Of a DNA stretch of 64,000 nt, positions 1 through 11,700 are shown piece after piece. Source of the stretch: Dryocosmus kuriphilus (Eukaryota > Arthropoda > Insecta > Hymenoptera > Cynipidae). Position numbers and translations under genes: made by a program. Location of the stretch: positions 184,700,001 through 184,764,000 of the forward strand of contig CM076190.1 of the NCBI GenBank assembly GCA_038277395.1. Direction: 5' to 3'. The notes beneath the pieces were generated by a model. That model was not told the DNA's origin. It saw nothing but the letters and a program-made list of their open reading frames with translations, and ran no database searches. Positions within the stretch are counted from its first letter, which is position 1, and each line of letters begins with the position of its first letter.

Positions 1-360
1 CATTTTCCAGAGGATTTGTTCAGCCAAATAAAATAATTAACAATTTTTTTTTTAAAAAGTGACAAGCTTTAATTCGAGCATGATTCCACCATGCTGGAAA
101 TCATTGAAATAACAAATTTTACGCACAATATATGTGAATTCTATGTGACTTAATGCTGCTGATCCTTGCTGTGCTAAACCACAACCTGAAGCTTGTGGAT
201 GGTACATTTTTTTTAACAGTGGATTGGTGAAAAAAATGTTCAGAAACACACAGAGAAGGGTCCGAACTTCTCAGTAATGTGGGGATGTTGATACCATCAC
301 TACAGCGATCTTAGTTTGATCACTACGCCGATGCCACCAACGATCCATTAAAAAAACACC
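1..360. other. Unassigned AT-rich sequence
   Basis: I recognise no gene. The minus strand has an open stretch of about 60 codons at 52-249, rich in aromatic and hydrophobic residues, that I cannot match to a family. It may be the tail of a degraded mobile element. No promoter, splice site or polyadenylation signal stands out. Confidence 0.4.
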
Positions 361-1405
361 ACCCTTTCTCCTCGGTAGCGTTCCCTTCGGAACCGCTTTC
401 GAATTACTTCAGGGGGTGCCCTTTTCTGGCCTGCTGCGGCTCCTGCTACTTTTCTTGTTTACGTCGGCCTCATGTCCAAATCAAGATGTACGCGTCGTCT
501 CAGTAGTGCGTTGGTATCGCACATCGGGCTCGTCGGCCTTCGCACATTCTGGTTGGGCATGGCCGGGCATGAATAGTTACTCCTTCCTCCCCTTAACTGC
601 TCGCGTCGTCCTCATTAGCGAAACTGGTGTCACGCATCGGGTTCGTCAGCCTTCGGCTGCTTAAGGATTGGGTAGTTTCCTTCCTAACATGCATATTTGC
701 ATGTCGTCATCCATTTAGTTGTCCTCCGTCCTTCTTCTTGCATAAAATGGTTTCGACATAGGTAGCTATCCTATCCCACCGTTCCTCGCTTTGAAGCATC
801 ACCTCGACAATATTTTACGACATAATGTCTCCAATTTCGCTTTCTAGCCTGTGTTTGAGTTCGGCCCAGCGTTCACACTCAAAGAATGTGCGATTCGCGT
901 CGTCGATTTCCGCTTCGCAATACCCACATTGGACTGCTGACTTTTCCTCTCTTGTGGAGGTACTTACGGTAGTAACCGTGTCTTGAGCGGATTTGTGTCA
1001 TGTAGAAGTTGCTTTCTCCATGTTTACGGTCCATCTCCCTCGGTGATCATTGCTCTAGCATTATTGCTATTGTTCCCGGGTGGTTCTTCTGGTTTCTTCT
1101 TTTACTGTTGCTTTGTTCGCGTCTCCTATGGAACATATCCTTCTTCTCCAGGGCTAGTAGCTCGATCGATATCGTCCCCGTAATCACTAGGATTGCTGGT
1201 TCAGACACCGTTCGATAGGAGCACGCAATTCGAAGAGCGCCTTAATGTTGAACCGCTCTAAAGCGTCTTCTATAGGCCTTCTTTTTAAGTGCGTCTGCCC
1301 ACATTTCGGCTCCATAGAGCATTATGGACTCAGCAACTGACATTAATAGCCGTCGCTTGCTGAGTCTCGGGCTACTCACGTAAGCCATGAGCCTGCTTAG
1401 CGAAT
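361..1405 (-). mobile_element. Degraded R1-clade non-LTR retrotransposon (3' part of ORF2 and 3' UTR)
   Basis: Read on the minus strand, 1370-1270 encodes LSKRRLLMSVAESIMLYGAE followed by MWADAL, the post-reverse-transcriptase segment typical of R1-clade LINEs. Further downstream (about 932-720) lies the C-terminal Cys-rich segment (QCGYCEAEIDDANRTFFEC), followed by a helix of the form EVMLQSEERWDRIATYVETI. The frame is broken by stops, for example after FRAVQH and after GDIMS, and the usual His of the C-terminal zinc-binding motif reads Arg. The reverse transcriptase core and endonuclease are absent, so the copy is 5' truncated. The GC-richer 361-700 segment fits the 3' UTR. R1-clade elements occur in rDNA and elsewhere; nothing here indicates rDNA flanks. 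The copy is dead. Confidence 0.75.
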
Positions 1406-3136
1406 GGTACATGGATGGCTATTTAAAGTGATTTAAAGCCAATAGAGTTCCTTAGGGATCCAACGCCCTTGCAAGTTGACGAAATTTTGCTGGCTACAAA
1501 TGACGAAAATGATGACGACAATCCCTCATAATTTGATTACAATACTGCAAGTTCTGATGAATCAGATAATGAATAATTCTTTGTATTTTAGCAATTGTTT
1601 GTAATTCGACAATAAATAAATAACCACTGTAAACATTAACATTATTTACTCCAAAAGAGACTTTCTGTGGTAGAATATATTTATCTTTCTCTATTACTCA
1701 GAGAACTGAATATGCTCTCTTTCTCTTTTCCGGCAAGCATCTCATGCGTAGCTGCTATCCTGCATTCTACTCTACCGCATATAATAATATATATAGTGTT
1801 CTCTGTCGCACCCTACTTTCAAATAAAAATTATTGAAACTTTTAAATCATTTCAATCATTAGCCTTGCCACGATTTAAAAAGCCAATCGCATAACCTTGG
1901 CTCCGCAATAAAAATATCTACATTTACGTGTTTAATTTATTAGGAAAAAGAATAAGGGCAAATTACTAATAGCAGTTTACTTGTTAACACCTGGTAGACC
2001 GGTATTATTGCCAGGAAAAAGGTAGTCAATCACGCTGTGGCATTTTTTATGTTCTTTGCTTTCAATTTTTACCAAATTTATGAAGAAAAAGAGTAATCGC
2101 AATTGAGAAAAAAAATGTAATTAAATAAATTTTTATTAAAAACAGCCTTGCCAGAATATGGGGTACCCCAGGTTTTGTTTATCTATACATTTTATTGTAC
2201 AAAAAATATATTTAATCAGCAGAAAGGATGAGAGGTGTCAGGGTTAGGTCGGGATCTTCTATTAGATATTTTGAGCAAATATCAACAAATGGAGCTAAGT
2301 AAATAGCGAAAAAAAACAATAATAGTGTTATTCTGGGATTTTTCAATTTAAATAACTAATTATTCCTAAAACTTTACAAAAATGTGCAGTTCTTTGTTAA
2401 ACGATCTTTTATGAGTATCTGTTTTTAAAAAAGGCCCTATTTGAGGAGCCGGATGATTTTTGTCCCAAAAGTGTGCTTTAGACCCCACCGTGCGCGGACA
2501 TAAGACGAACACTTTTTGAATATATTCACTTTAATAAGTATCAACTTAGAAAAGAATAAAGAAAAAACGCTGGTCTTTCTGAGAAAAATGAGTCTAAAGA
2601 TTTTTAGAAAAATCGCCGCGATATTATCAATTATCAAATTTTTTAAAAAAATTTCTGCGCATTATCAGAGTCAAAAAAAAATGTAAATATTTGTATTGGC
2701 TTGAAAACTTACAACTTTAAAAGAAGTTTTCGACAAATTATTGATAAACTGTGTTACCAGTATTAAAAGTTCAAATACTCATAACTTTGTCAAAAAAATT
2801 TTTCAATAAATCGGCGAAAAACATGTGTTCTAAAATAGTTCATAAAGCAACATATTTCGTCGGGAAACGATTCTATGACATAAGCATGCACAGCCTGCCT
2901 GATTTAAAATTAATTCGGCCTATGTTAATCTAGCAATATTACTAAAGTATTAATTATTAAGTATAGTTACCGCCACAACCATTAAGTTTGCTTCATCACA
3001 AACATCTTCATCAGATAATATCTTTTTATCCTCTGAGCTTAAGAGTATGCCCAAAAATCCTTTTCGTGTATTCGAAATGTCATCTAAAAAATTTTCGCTT
3101 CTTAATTAGTAATATATCGTTATTCAATAATCAAAT
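1406..3136. other. AT-rich intergenic sequence with a possible 3' end of a lost gene
   Basis: At 1470-1580 the plus strand reads an acidic, Asp/Asn-rich peptide with stops, followed by AATAAATAAATAA near 1610. This could be the 3' end of a decayed transposase or gene, but I cannot name it. From 1650 to 3136 I see only AT-rich DNA with short chance frames. Confidence 0.35.
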
Positions 3137-3718
3137 ACATACACGGAGAGAAATGGATACTGGCGGTTAATATCTATATACTAAGTCGTCATCACAGAAA
3201 AAACAAAGTGTAATCTTTACCCTGATTTCGGAGGAAAGATTACCTGCAACAAAACTTACCCTATGTGGGTAATCTTTACTCTGACGTCTGGGGTAATTCA
3301 CTGTGTCTACCCTCATATGGGGGTAATATTTACCCTGAAAGCCAGCTCACTTTGACGTCGTCTGCTTACAAGCAGCAACTATTTATATATCCAAAACAGC
3401 GTCCGTATATGAAAAACTATACCGAGCGATGACGTTCACGGTTTAAAAAAAACTTATAATAATTGAACTGACAATGAAATTCACCACCAATTTTGCATAT
3501 ACATATGTTTTAGCAAAGAGAAATTTGACATCTCTTAAAATTTGCCTTTAAAGTTAAATGGCTAGTCTATCTGATTTGACGATGCAAAGTTTCCGGCGGA
3601 AAATTTCCAACAGAAAATTCTAAACAGGGATGGATAGGTTGAATACATGACGTGATTTGCATTGTTTTTATAGTAATTTACTATGTATTCTACACGTAAA
3701 ACTTTTTAATCGTTACAA

Positions 3719-3740
3719 GGGGGGGGGGGGGGGGGGGGGG
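3719..3740 (+). repeat. Poly-G run of 22
   Basis: An uninterrupted G tract in otherwise AT-rich DNA. It could form a G-quadruplex, and its true length is uncertain because homopolymers are error-prone in sequencing. Confidence 0.9.
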
Positions 3741-3959
3741 ATAATACACGCAGAATATTTGATTAAAGTGTTTTGTGTGAGAAACGTTGAGTTACGCGAA
3801 GGGTGGTGTCCCATGGCAGCGTCAGACAGGGTGCAAAACGCAAAACCACTAGACATACCAGCCAATTTATATTCTCCTAGTAATCCACAGAAAAACTCTC
3901 ATTGGTTAAAGTGTGCAATGAGTTGAAGTTTTGCGCTTTACGCCAAGTTTGATGTTGCC

Positions 3960-4990
3960 TCGGGACGCCACACAGCGAACGGTTTTGTGAAACTTTGTCT
4001 CAAAATCGTGGAACTTGAAATAGACATCACGTAAAAGGGTATTCTTTTTTTAAATTGAAGGTGAATCCTTACTGAATATAGGGAAGTTATAGAGAAAGCC
4101 TGAAAAAAATTCTCACTTTTAAAATTTGTAATGAAGTTAGCATTTTTGGCTAAAAGGATAGTTTATTGATTACCATGCACGCTTAGAAATTATATTTGAT
4201 GTTCTGTAAATGTTTTCATATAGATTTTTCCATGGCCAATCCAAATCTGATATTTAAATTGAAGCAGGTCAAAATTCAAAATGGCGGATCTAATATGGTG
4301 AATCGAAATTGCAAAAACAAACGCGATTTGATTAAAAATCGTTACTCGGGGGTTTTCCGGGTCGCTGATTCCAAATCCGAAGTCAAAATTTCAAAATTCA
4401 TAATGGCGGATCAATGACGACGGATCGAAATTTAAAAAACGCCATTTTTAATTTTGACTTTGGATTTGAAAGTAGCGCCCAAAACAACCCCGAGTAACGA
4501 TTTTTAATCAAATCGCGTTTGTTTTTGAAATATCCATCCGCCATATTGGATCCGCTATTTTGAATTTTGGATTTGAAATCAACGACCCGGAAACGCCCAA
4601 GTAACGATTTTTAATCAAACCGCGTTGGTTTTTACAATTTCGATTCACCATATTGGACCCGCCATTTTGAATTCTGACCGACGTCAACTTTTGCATACTA
4701 GATTTGGATTGGGCATGGAAAAATGTATATAAAAACATGCGCAGAACATGAAATATAATTTCTAAGCGTGCTTGGTAATCAATAAACGTTTTTTTTTTTT
4801 GACAAAAATGCCAACTTCATTACAAATTTTCAAGGTCAAAATTTTTTTTTACACTCTCTTTATAATTTATCTATATTCGGTAAGGATTCAGCTTCAATTT
4901 AAAAAAAGAATACCCCTCTACGTGATGCCTATCTCAAGTTACACGATTTTAAGACAACATTTTACAAAACCGTCCACCATCCGCCACACT
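3960..4990. repeat. Large imperfect foldback (arms of about 450 and 540 bp)
   Basis: Sequence from about 3960 to 4400 is repeated in inverse from about 4440 to 4990. For example, the segment around the head of the left arm (ACGGTTTTGTGAAACTTTGT) pairs with the segment near 4945-4975. The turning point is near 4410-4430. The right arm is longer because one unit of about 110 bp, containing GTAACGATTTTTAATCAAA, is duplicated (near 4494 and 4600). The apex motif TCGCTGATTCCAAATCCGAA also occurs near 34.9-35.05 kb, so this is a dispersed foldback family. Confidence 0.7.
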
Positions 4991-5017
4991 GAGGGTATTC
5001 AAATCCAACGTGAATGT

Positions 5018-5140
5018 GTTCTGACGTCATTTTGTCTTGGACGAAAACAAACGTATCTCTGCCTTTGACTTGTACACGTATGAAGACAAAGGCAGAGATA
5101 CGTTGTTTTGGTCCAAAACTAATCTCTGTGACTAAATGAC
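5018..5140. repeat. Short foldback with arms of about 50 bp
   Basis: ACGTATCTCTGCCTTTG at 5051-5067 is inverted at 5087-5103, and pairing extends outwards through a TGACGTCA-like motif on each side. It sits directly beside the larger foldback. Confidence 0.75.
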
Positions 5141-5837
5141 GTCAACTTGCGTTTATCAGAACTAGTGAACATACATTCTAACAGCTCCACCAAATGGAGC
5201 GTTTCCGAATTTTTAGTTACATAATAATAATCAAACATATGGATTACATTTCTTAGTTTTCGCAGTGACGCATATAGTCAACACTGTCTTTTCACGGAAC
5301 ACTAGTTGAAATTCATGATCGATTTCCTATTCCGCATAGGCTTTTATCACTTTTATCTCTTTCACTCTCATTGCAACGCAACGCATTACGCATCTAGGAG
5401 ATGCCACCCTCAGGGGCAATCCCATAGCATTTCCCCATTGTTGTAAGTAAATACTGCTTTTAATAAGTTTAAAAGCATTGTACATTTATGTTCTGTAAAC
5501 GAAATTTTGATGAAATAGTGTTTATTCCAAACAAATTAGATTTTTACGTTTTTTCCCATGCATTTGTAGTTCTCGTCGGCCCAAAGTACTGTCAGCGCTG
5601 CCCCCGACGACGGTCAACTCTCATGTCAATTTCTTTCTACAGGCTAGATTCGCCTGTTCTCTAGTGCGTCTTGGACATTTTATAGCCAAATGATTTTATG
5701 TAAAAAAATCAAATTATATACCTCAAACTCAAAGCAGGTGTCGACGCTTTCTTGTTTTTCTATCAACAGTGTGATTTTGATACCTCTAAACGCTCTAAAC
5801 GAGCGCATCTCTTCTTCTATCGAATGTGCTAGACAGA

Positions 5838-6045
5838 GATGCTTGATCATTTTGAAATGATCACATGCAACTTTCTCCTTCCGTTCTATGGATTCTAGAA
5901 AGAGAGGTCCAATCGCTTGAGTCCATAAGGCCGGACCCGCAGTGGGACTCTAAAGTTAGAAAAAGATGTTCGATAATCTTGAAACGGTCGACTACAACTT
6001 GCTCTTTGTAACTCACGGATCAGAAAGAGAGGAAAGAGTGTCGAT
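5838..6045 (+). repeat. Degenerate tandem duplication of about 128 bp
   Basis: Two diverged copies start with AGATGCTTGATCATTTTGAA and AGATGTTCGATAATCTTGAA, and both end in AGAAAGAGAGG. The minus strand of the first copy is open for about 75 codons, but I see no recognisable protein. Confidence 0.5.
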
Positions 6046-6345
6046 AAACATGAAGTCCCGCCTTATCAATTATCGACTATCGCCCCTCTCTTGCTGGCAC
6101 ATAAGATAGAAGGAGAGGGTTACAGTCGATCGATACAAAATTAGCGAACATGTTTGTTTAACTTCATACAATAGAAAGAGATATTTGATCAAATAGAATA
6201 GAGGTATTGGAATTCCTCTGCAGTTTTTGTTATTCCTAGAAACTATTTATTTGTTGAAATTGCAGACATGCACGGTAGAGCTCATTTTTGCACGTATGCA
6301 CCTAGAGATGAGACTGACATTAACCTGAGCGTCATTTACCGGATT

Positions 6346-6494
6346 GACACTCAAAGCTCGGCGCAGATGTCGTCACACCTTTTGGCGCTACAAGACGCAC
6401 GTTTTCCATAATTTTCTGTTATTTATGGCGACCAGTTATTTGCTGAAGTTTAGGCCAAAAGGAGTGACAATATCTGCGCCGAGCTTTGAGTGTC
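6346..6494. repeat. Foldback with 41 bp arms and a 67 bp loop
   Basis: Arm 6346-6386 (beginning GACACTCAAAGCTCGGCGC) is inverted at 6454-6494 with few mismatches. It looks like a compact MITE within the nested element. Confidence 0.75.
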
Positions 6495-8653
6495 TAGCCT
6501 CATTTTGCTGTCTCGTGTCCATTACTTTAGGAGTCATTTACCGGTCGTTAGCTAAGCAAGCGTCATTAACGTGAATACCGGTAAAACTGGTAAATTTATC
6601 CGTCAGACGGGTAAGGTCCCATGTTTACATGCACCAAATCTGTCGATCCTGATCGCCGTGAATAATCGAAAATTATTGAGAATGTGCGCCTCTGACCTGC
6701 GGCACCCGAAGAAGTGTCGACATTTGCTCTGAGTTTTGGGCATGGAACCTAAATCCGATTCCACCTATTATACCTGGCGCATGCATAAGTATGTGGTGCC
6801 ACCAAAAATCCGATTACAGAGAGAGAGGTGGAAATGATGTCCATTTTACTCCAACAGGTTTTTTTTGTAACATCGAATACGGTGTTATTGGGTGTAACAG
6901 GAATCTTTTTTTGCTGCTCACTAACTGTACTAGGCAGTTATTTTTACAGTTGATTACCACAATATAGTCGATCTGCGATTATTCAGTGTCATGGAAAAAT
7001 ATAATGTCGAAAATATGAGGTTAGGGTGCCCGGATAAACTCATACAATATATTATTTTCATAAAACTGAATTTTCGTAGATCCTCTCATTGTTTTTTTCT
7101 CAAAAATCTCATTTTGCCATGAATTCATACTACCATAAAAATTCCTAGATTTAGCAGACACCTGCAAGTTGCAAAATGAGAATATGGAGAATTGCATAAT
7201 TGTCTTCCAATTCCAGTTAAGTTAGGACATATCTTGGATTTCCTTCTCCCAACTGCACCCAATCTAAAATACCTAATTAAGCAATCCAAGATGACGTCAC
7301 TTTATCAGAAAGGTTAATTTTGGATATATCTTTCTTTGTTTTCACTTGTGATCGACAGTACGTACCCTCATCGGCTGCAATCTTTCTCATCACACCTAGG
7401 GGACGTAGAAATAACTATTCGTTAAAAGCAAAGCCTCCCCTTCCTTCCCATTTCCCATCCCGTATTTTATTTTCCTAATTTTAGCATCATTTTTCATTAT
7501 TTAAGTGTATTTTATATTATAAAAGATTTTACTAAAATGTGTGCGCAAGCGACGATCTGCATTGTGCTCTGGGTTATTTTATTATGATAACAGTTACATT
7601 TTGAACATTCTTTGAGGTTAAGAATGACGTTCGGACTTCTTAATTCAAATACGAGATGAACTCTGAAACTTGTATTACAATAAAGTGTTTCACAACACGA
7701 CGCAAATCGAAACTTACCAACACATTTCTTGCAAAATTCTTTTTATAATATAACATACACTTGAAAGATTCTGGCACCGTTAGCGCCCCACGTCAACGAG
7801 TTCATATGTCTCGCCTGTTAGCGTCAATTTCGAATATTTCGATGAAACACTAGCGTCGACTAGGGGACGTAACCACCACTATTTTTGTTTCGCCACTTGG
7901 TCTGGAGGAGTGGCCACACCGTGTTTCTCATGTTTGACCATCCTTTATCTCTTAAGACCATGGCGATGACAGTTACTTACAACTCAAGCTAGTTTTTACC
8001 CCTACCAGTGGGTAAAACTGACAGTTGCTCCCTACCGAGAGTAATATTTCCTTTTTACCCATACCAAGGGGTAAAAATGAAAAGTTATCCCCAGGAAAAG
8101 TTACCCTCAGTTTTTTCTGTGATATATATGATATTTAAATATGGAACGGCGATCATAGATACTTAGATTTAACATCCACAGATATTATCAGATATTTATT
8201 CTAAATATCTGAGATATTAAAGCTAGAAGCGGAAACTTTAAAACTCGTAATACCTTGGATATTATTAAGTATCCGAGATGTTAAATTTAAACATCTCAGA
8301 TATAACAGTGAAATATCCAAAATATTTATGTGAAGTATCTAAATTCTACTGTTTAATATGTATATAAAATGTTAAAGAGTAATATCTTATGCATGTTACC
8401 AATAATTACCTAGGATACTAAGATTTATTTTTAAACTAGCAGCTAGCGCACGCGCAGTTTTTTCTTATTTTTTTTTATTATAACAACGTTAGGACCATAT
8501 GCTGTTAGCCAGTAATATCTCGTATATTAAACAAAGAATTGAAGATGCTATTCGAAAATATCTAAACATTATGGGGTAATATCCGTATTTTAACATCTAT
8601 TTCTTAGTATCCAGTTTTCACTGTGTATACGTATGATATAATTATGTATTTAC

Positions 8654-8705
8654 CCGTTTCGATTTCATCAGGTTTTACCAATTCAATTTTTTTATTTGCA
8701 ATTAT
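8654..8705 (-). CDS. CYP4 exon 7 (last exon found)
   Basis: Acceptor TTTTTCAG, donor GGTAAAT. Encodes IIANKKIELVKPDEIET in the right phase. The nested mobile elements begin about 25 bp downstream, and no later exon was found. Confidence 0.6.
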
Positions 8706-11700
8706 CTGAAAAAGTGTAAATGATAATTGATGCATTTCAATGAGGAATTAGTTAAATTCACTTTACAATTTACGTCCATTACATATGTGTATTGCTTACT
8801 TCAAGCACTGTACTGCGCATCCAGTTAACGCATTTGTAAAAATCCTTTGACATTTTGGTTAAATTGAAAATTATATCTGAATGTAACCAAATTCTATAAC
8901 CTCGCGCCATCGCTAGTTCTGTGGATCTGTTAATAATTAAATATAATAAAATAAAAGGCCTAAGGCCATGTAACACTTACTCGATTTCTATCTTATCGGC
9001 ATTCTTTTCGCCCAACTCACGTCTCAACGAAATAAGATATGGAGTTGAAAGTTTGGGAAATAGGGCACTAAAGGAATGTTTATCCAATACCAACTGTTTA
9101 CAATTTAAGGGGTTATATCACCTTTGAATTTTCAAAAAATCATTTTTTTTTGCATTAAAATGTCACTTGTGCTCCCAAGAATGATGTCCAAAAGGTTTTT
9201 TGTGGGAGCGGGGCCGAAAAGTGCCTCAACAAGTTTTTTACAATTGCTTGCCGCGAAAGACCTTCGAAATAAATTTTTTTAGGCATAGAAATACTGAGCC
9301 GCTATTTTGTATTCCTTAACAAAAAAAATTTTTTTATAAAGTTAATATATTAGTTAATAAAATCTCTACATTTTAATTTCTTTATGGTTTGTTATCTTAG
9401 TGAAAATAAATCATAAAGATTACACTATTTTTGGAGGCTCAAATGTGACGAAACTCTTTAAACGCGTTTTTCTCGAACCTGACTTTTTGAAACCAGCAGG
9501 ACACGCTATTTCAACAACTTTCAACCGATTGATACGAATCTTATTTTAAATAAAAGTCTATTTAATTATCTACAGAACAACCCACGAGTTTTAAGATATG
9601 TTGAAAATTGTTTATTTGTTAAACAAATTAGGGTCTTCTTTTTTAGATGAAAATCGTGTTTTATATTAAAATGTTCACCATTTTTACAAAAATCAATATT
9701 TTTTATGATCGGCGATACTCCCCTGGACAATCTTATAGATATTAAGAAAATATTTGAGTTTTTGTTCCAGGTGCAAATCTGAATTTTGAGGATTTCCTGC
9801 CGCGGACGACTCCCGAAAAAAAGGTAATAATATAATATTTAAAGCAATACTGAGCCGCTATTTTGCAATTTACAAAAAAAAAAGATATTTTTATAAACTT
9901 AAAACATTAATAAAGTCTATGAATCTGAATTTCTTTACGTTTTTTGTCTGCCTGAAAATAAATCATAAGAATTATCCTATTTTTAGAGGCTCAAAGATGA
10001 TATGACCCTTTAAAAAAAGATTATTTTGAAAAAAATATAAACATTTAAGACCAGATGAATCTTCCTTAGTGTATTTTATTCAATTTCCCAAATTTTCAAC
10101 TCAATACCTTAATTCGTGTTGACTTGAATTTGGAAAAAAATGTCGATAAGGTAGTACCTAAATCGACTAAGTATTTATTACACGGCCTTAATTAATGTTC
10201 ATTTTATTCAAAAGCATGTACCAGATTGTCACGTGACAAATTCTGCTAAATGAATTTACCCATACACTAATAATGGAAAATTGATTCTAGACTAATTTGA
10301 TTTGGAAGAATTGCTTATGTGACAGACTGGTTCTCGCCCTTAAGAACACTATAAGATAAACTAATTTCTTTATACCTGTCTACACATTCAGTATATCGTC
10401 TGTACATTTTTGAATCGGAAGATTCCGAAATACCCATAGTAGAATCTGAAGCATAATAAATAAATGATAAAATCAAAAGATCCAACAAATGCGGATCAAC
10501 AAAATAATGCTGTTTACAATTTATCTGAATTTCTCTTACCTAATGAAATTTTTATACTGACAGTTTTAAAGTAGGGGGCTACACTGAATTCACCACCACC
10601 AAGTTCTTCTTCCATTTTTTCTACCAGTGATTTTGCGTATTTATCAAAAATTTGCAAAAATGTTCGTAGAGTTTGCGGATTAAAAGTAGGTTGAATTAAT
10701 TTACGATGAGCACGCCATATTGGAACTTAAGGGACACAAAATAGAAGTTTAAAATATTATGAATTAATTAGTTTTAATTCTGGTACATTTGAGAGGTTAA
10801 CCACTGACGAATTCAGGTGTGCGAGGTGTGTTCGAAAACTATCCGACCTGCGTTCATATCTTCGCGCCAGAGCGCTCCAGCGGCCTCTGCGGGGTATGAG
10901 CGTAACCAGTAGTCCCTCAGGAACTCCCTGAATGCCGTAGTTACCGGCCGGACGCCTTGGGTCGCGGGCAACTTGTGTTTATGTCCAACATGTTTTTTCC
11001 GTTCGTCGCATTTATGTACTGTTGAAAATGATAGAAAGAAGAGATCAACGAATTTGCATCAAGTTTTGTTTCGATCTCGGCAAGAGTTGTACGGAGACTA
11101 TTAAAATGATACAGAAGGCCTTTGGGGACAAAATTATGGGCATAGCACAGGTAAGGGAGTGGTGCAGGCGGTTTAAATATGGCCGCACATCTGTTGACAG
11201 TGACCCTCGTTCTGGCCGACCTCTGCTGGCAACAACACTGGAAAATATCGAGCGTGTGCGACTTGCGATTGAAGGTGATCGTCGAATGACTGTTCGTGAA
11301 GTAGAAAATGATCTCGGAATAACGAAAAGTATTGTTTGGGAAATTTTGAACAACATTTTGGGAATGACTCGCGTGTGTGCGAAACTCATCTAGAAATTGC
11401 TCGCGACCGAGCAGAAAGACTTTCGCACTGAAATCACTCAGGACAACTTGGAAATGGTCAGTGATGATGAAAATGTCCTTAAGAAGGTTATTACTGGTGA
11501 TGAATCATGGGTTTATGGTTACGATCCTGAAGCTAAACAATAATCTTCACAGTGGAAGCGTTCAGACGAGCCACGGTTGAAAAGAGCACGTCAAAGTCGG
11601 AGTCATATTAAGTTAATGCTGATTATTTTTTTCGATTGTGAGGGTGTTGTGCACTACGAATTTTCTCCAAGAGGTCAGACGATCAACAAAGAATATTACG

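Larger units (their letters stand above)
3191..8123. mobile_element. Nested non-coding element with 14 bp inverted termini (ATCACAGAAAAAAC)
   Basis: The sequence at 3191-3204 is the exact inverse of 8110-8123. Both subterminal regions carry several GGGTAA/TTACCC motifs (3210-3340 and 7990-8110), as expected for transposase-binding subterminal repeats. Inside I find no transposase. There are several foldbacks, a run of 22 G and AT-rich filler. It may be one large non-autonomous DNA transposon that itself collected insertions, or two related elements whose outer ends happen to be opposed. The superfamily is unresolved and no clean target duplication is visible. Confidence 0.55.
3139..8629. mobile_element. 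Tc1/mariner-like MITE split by a nested insertion
   Basis: The left end (CACGGAGAGAAATGGATAC, from 3142) and the reverse complement of the right end (CACAGTGAAAACTGGATAC, ending near 8626) form terminal inverted repeats, and each is flanked by TA. The interior is rich in AATATCT/AGATATT palindromes (3165-3190 and 8124-8600). The element itself would be only about 550 bp; the other 4.9 kb is a second element inserted near its left end. No transposase is present, so it is non-autonomous. TA flanks and the short inverted repeats fit the Tc1/mariner superfamily; the family name is not resolved. Confidence 0.6.

Noticed and set aside
416..664. Plus-strand 82-codon frame and nearby frames at 983-1218
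   Set aside because: They lie antisense to the R1-clade LINE remnant, and the first would need a GTG start.
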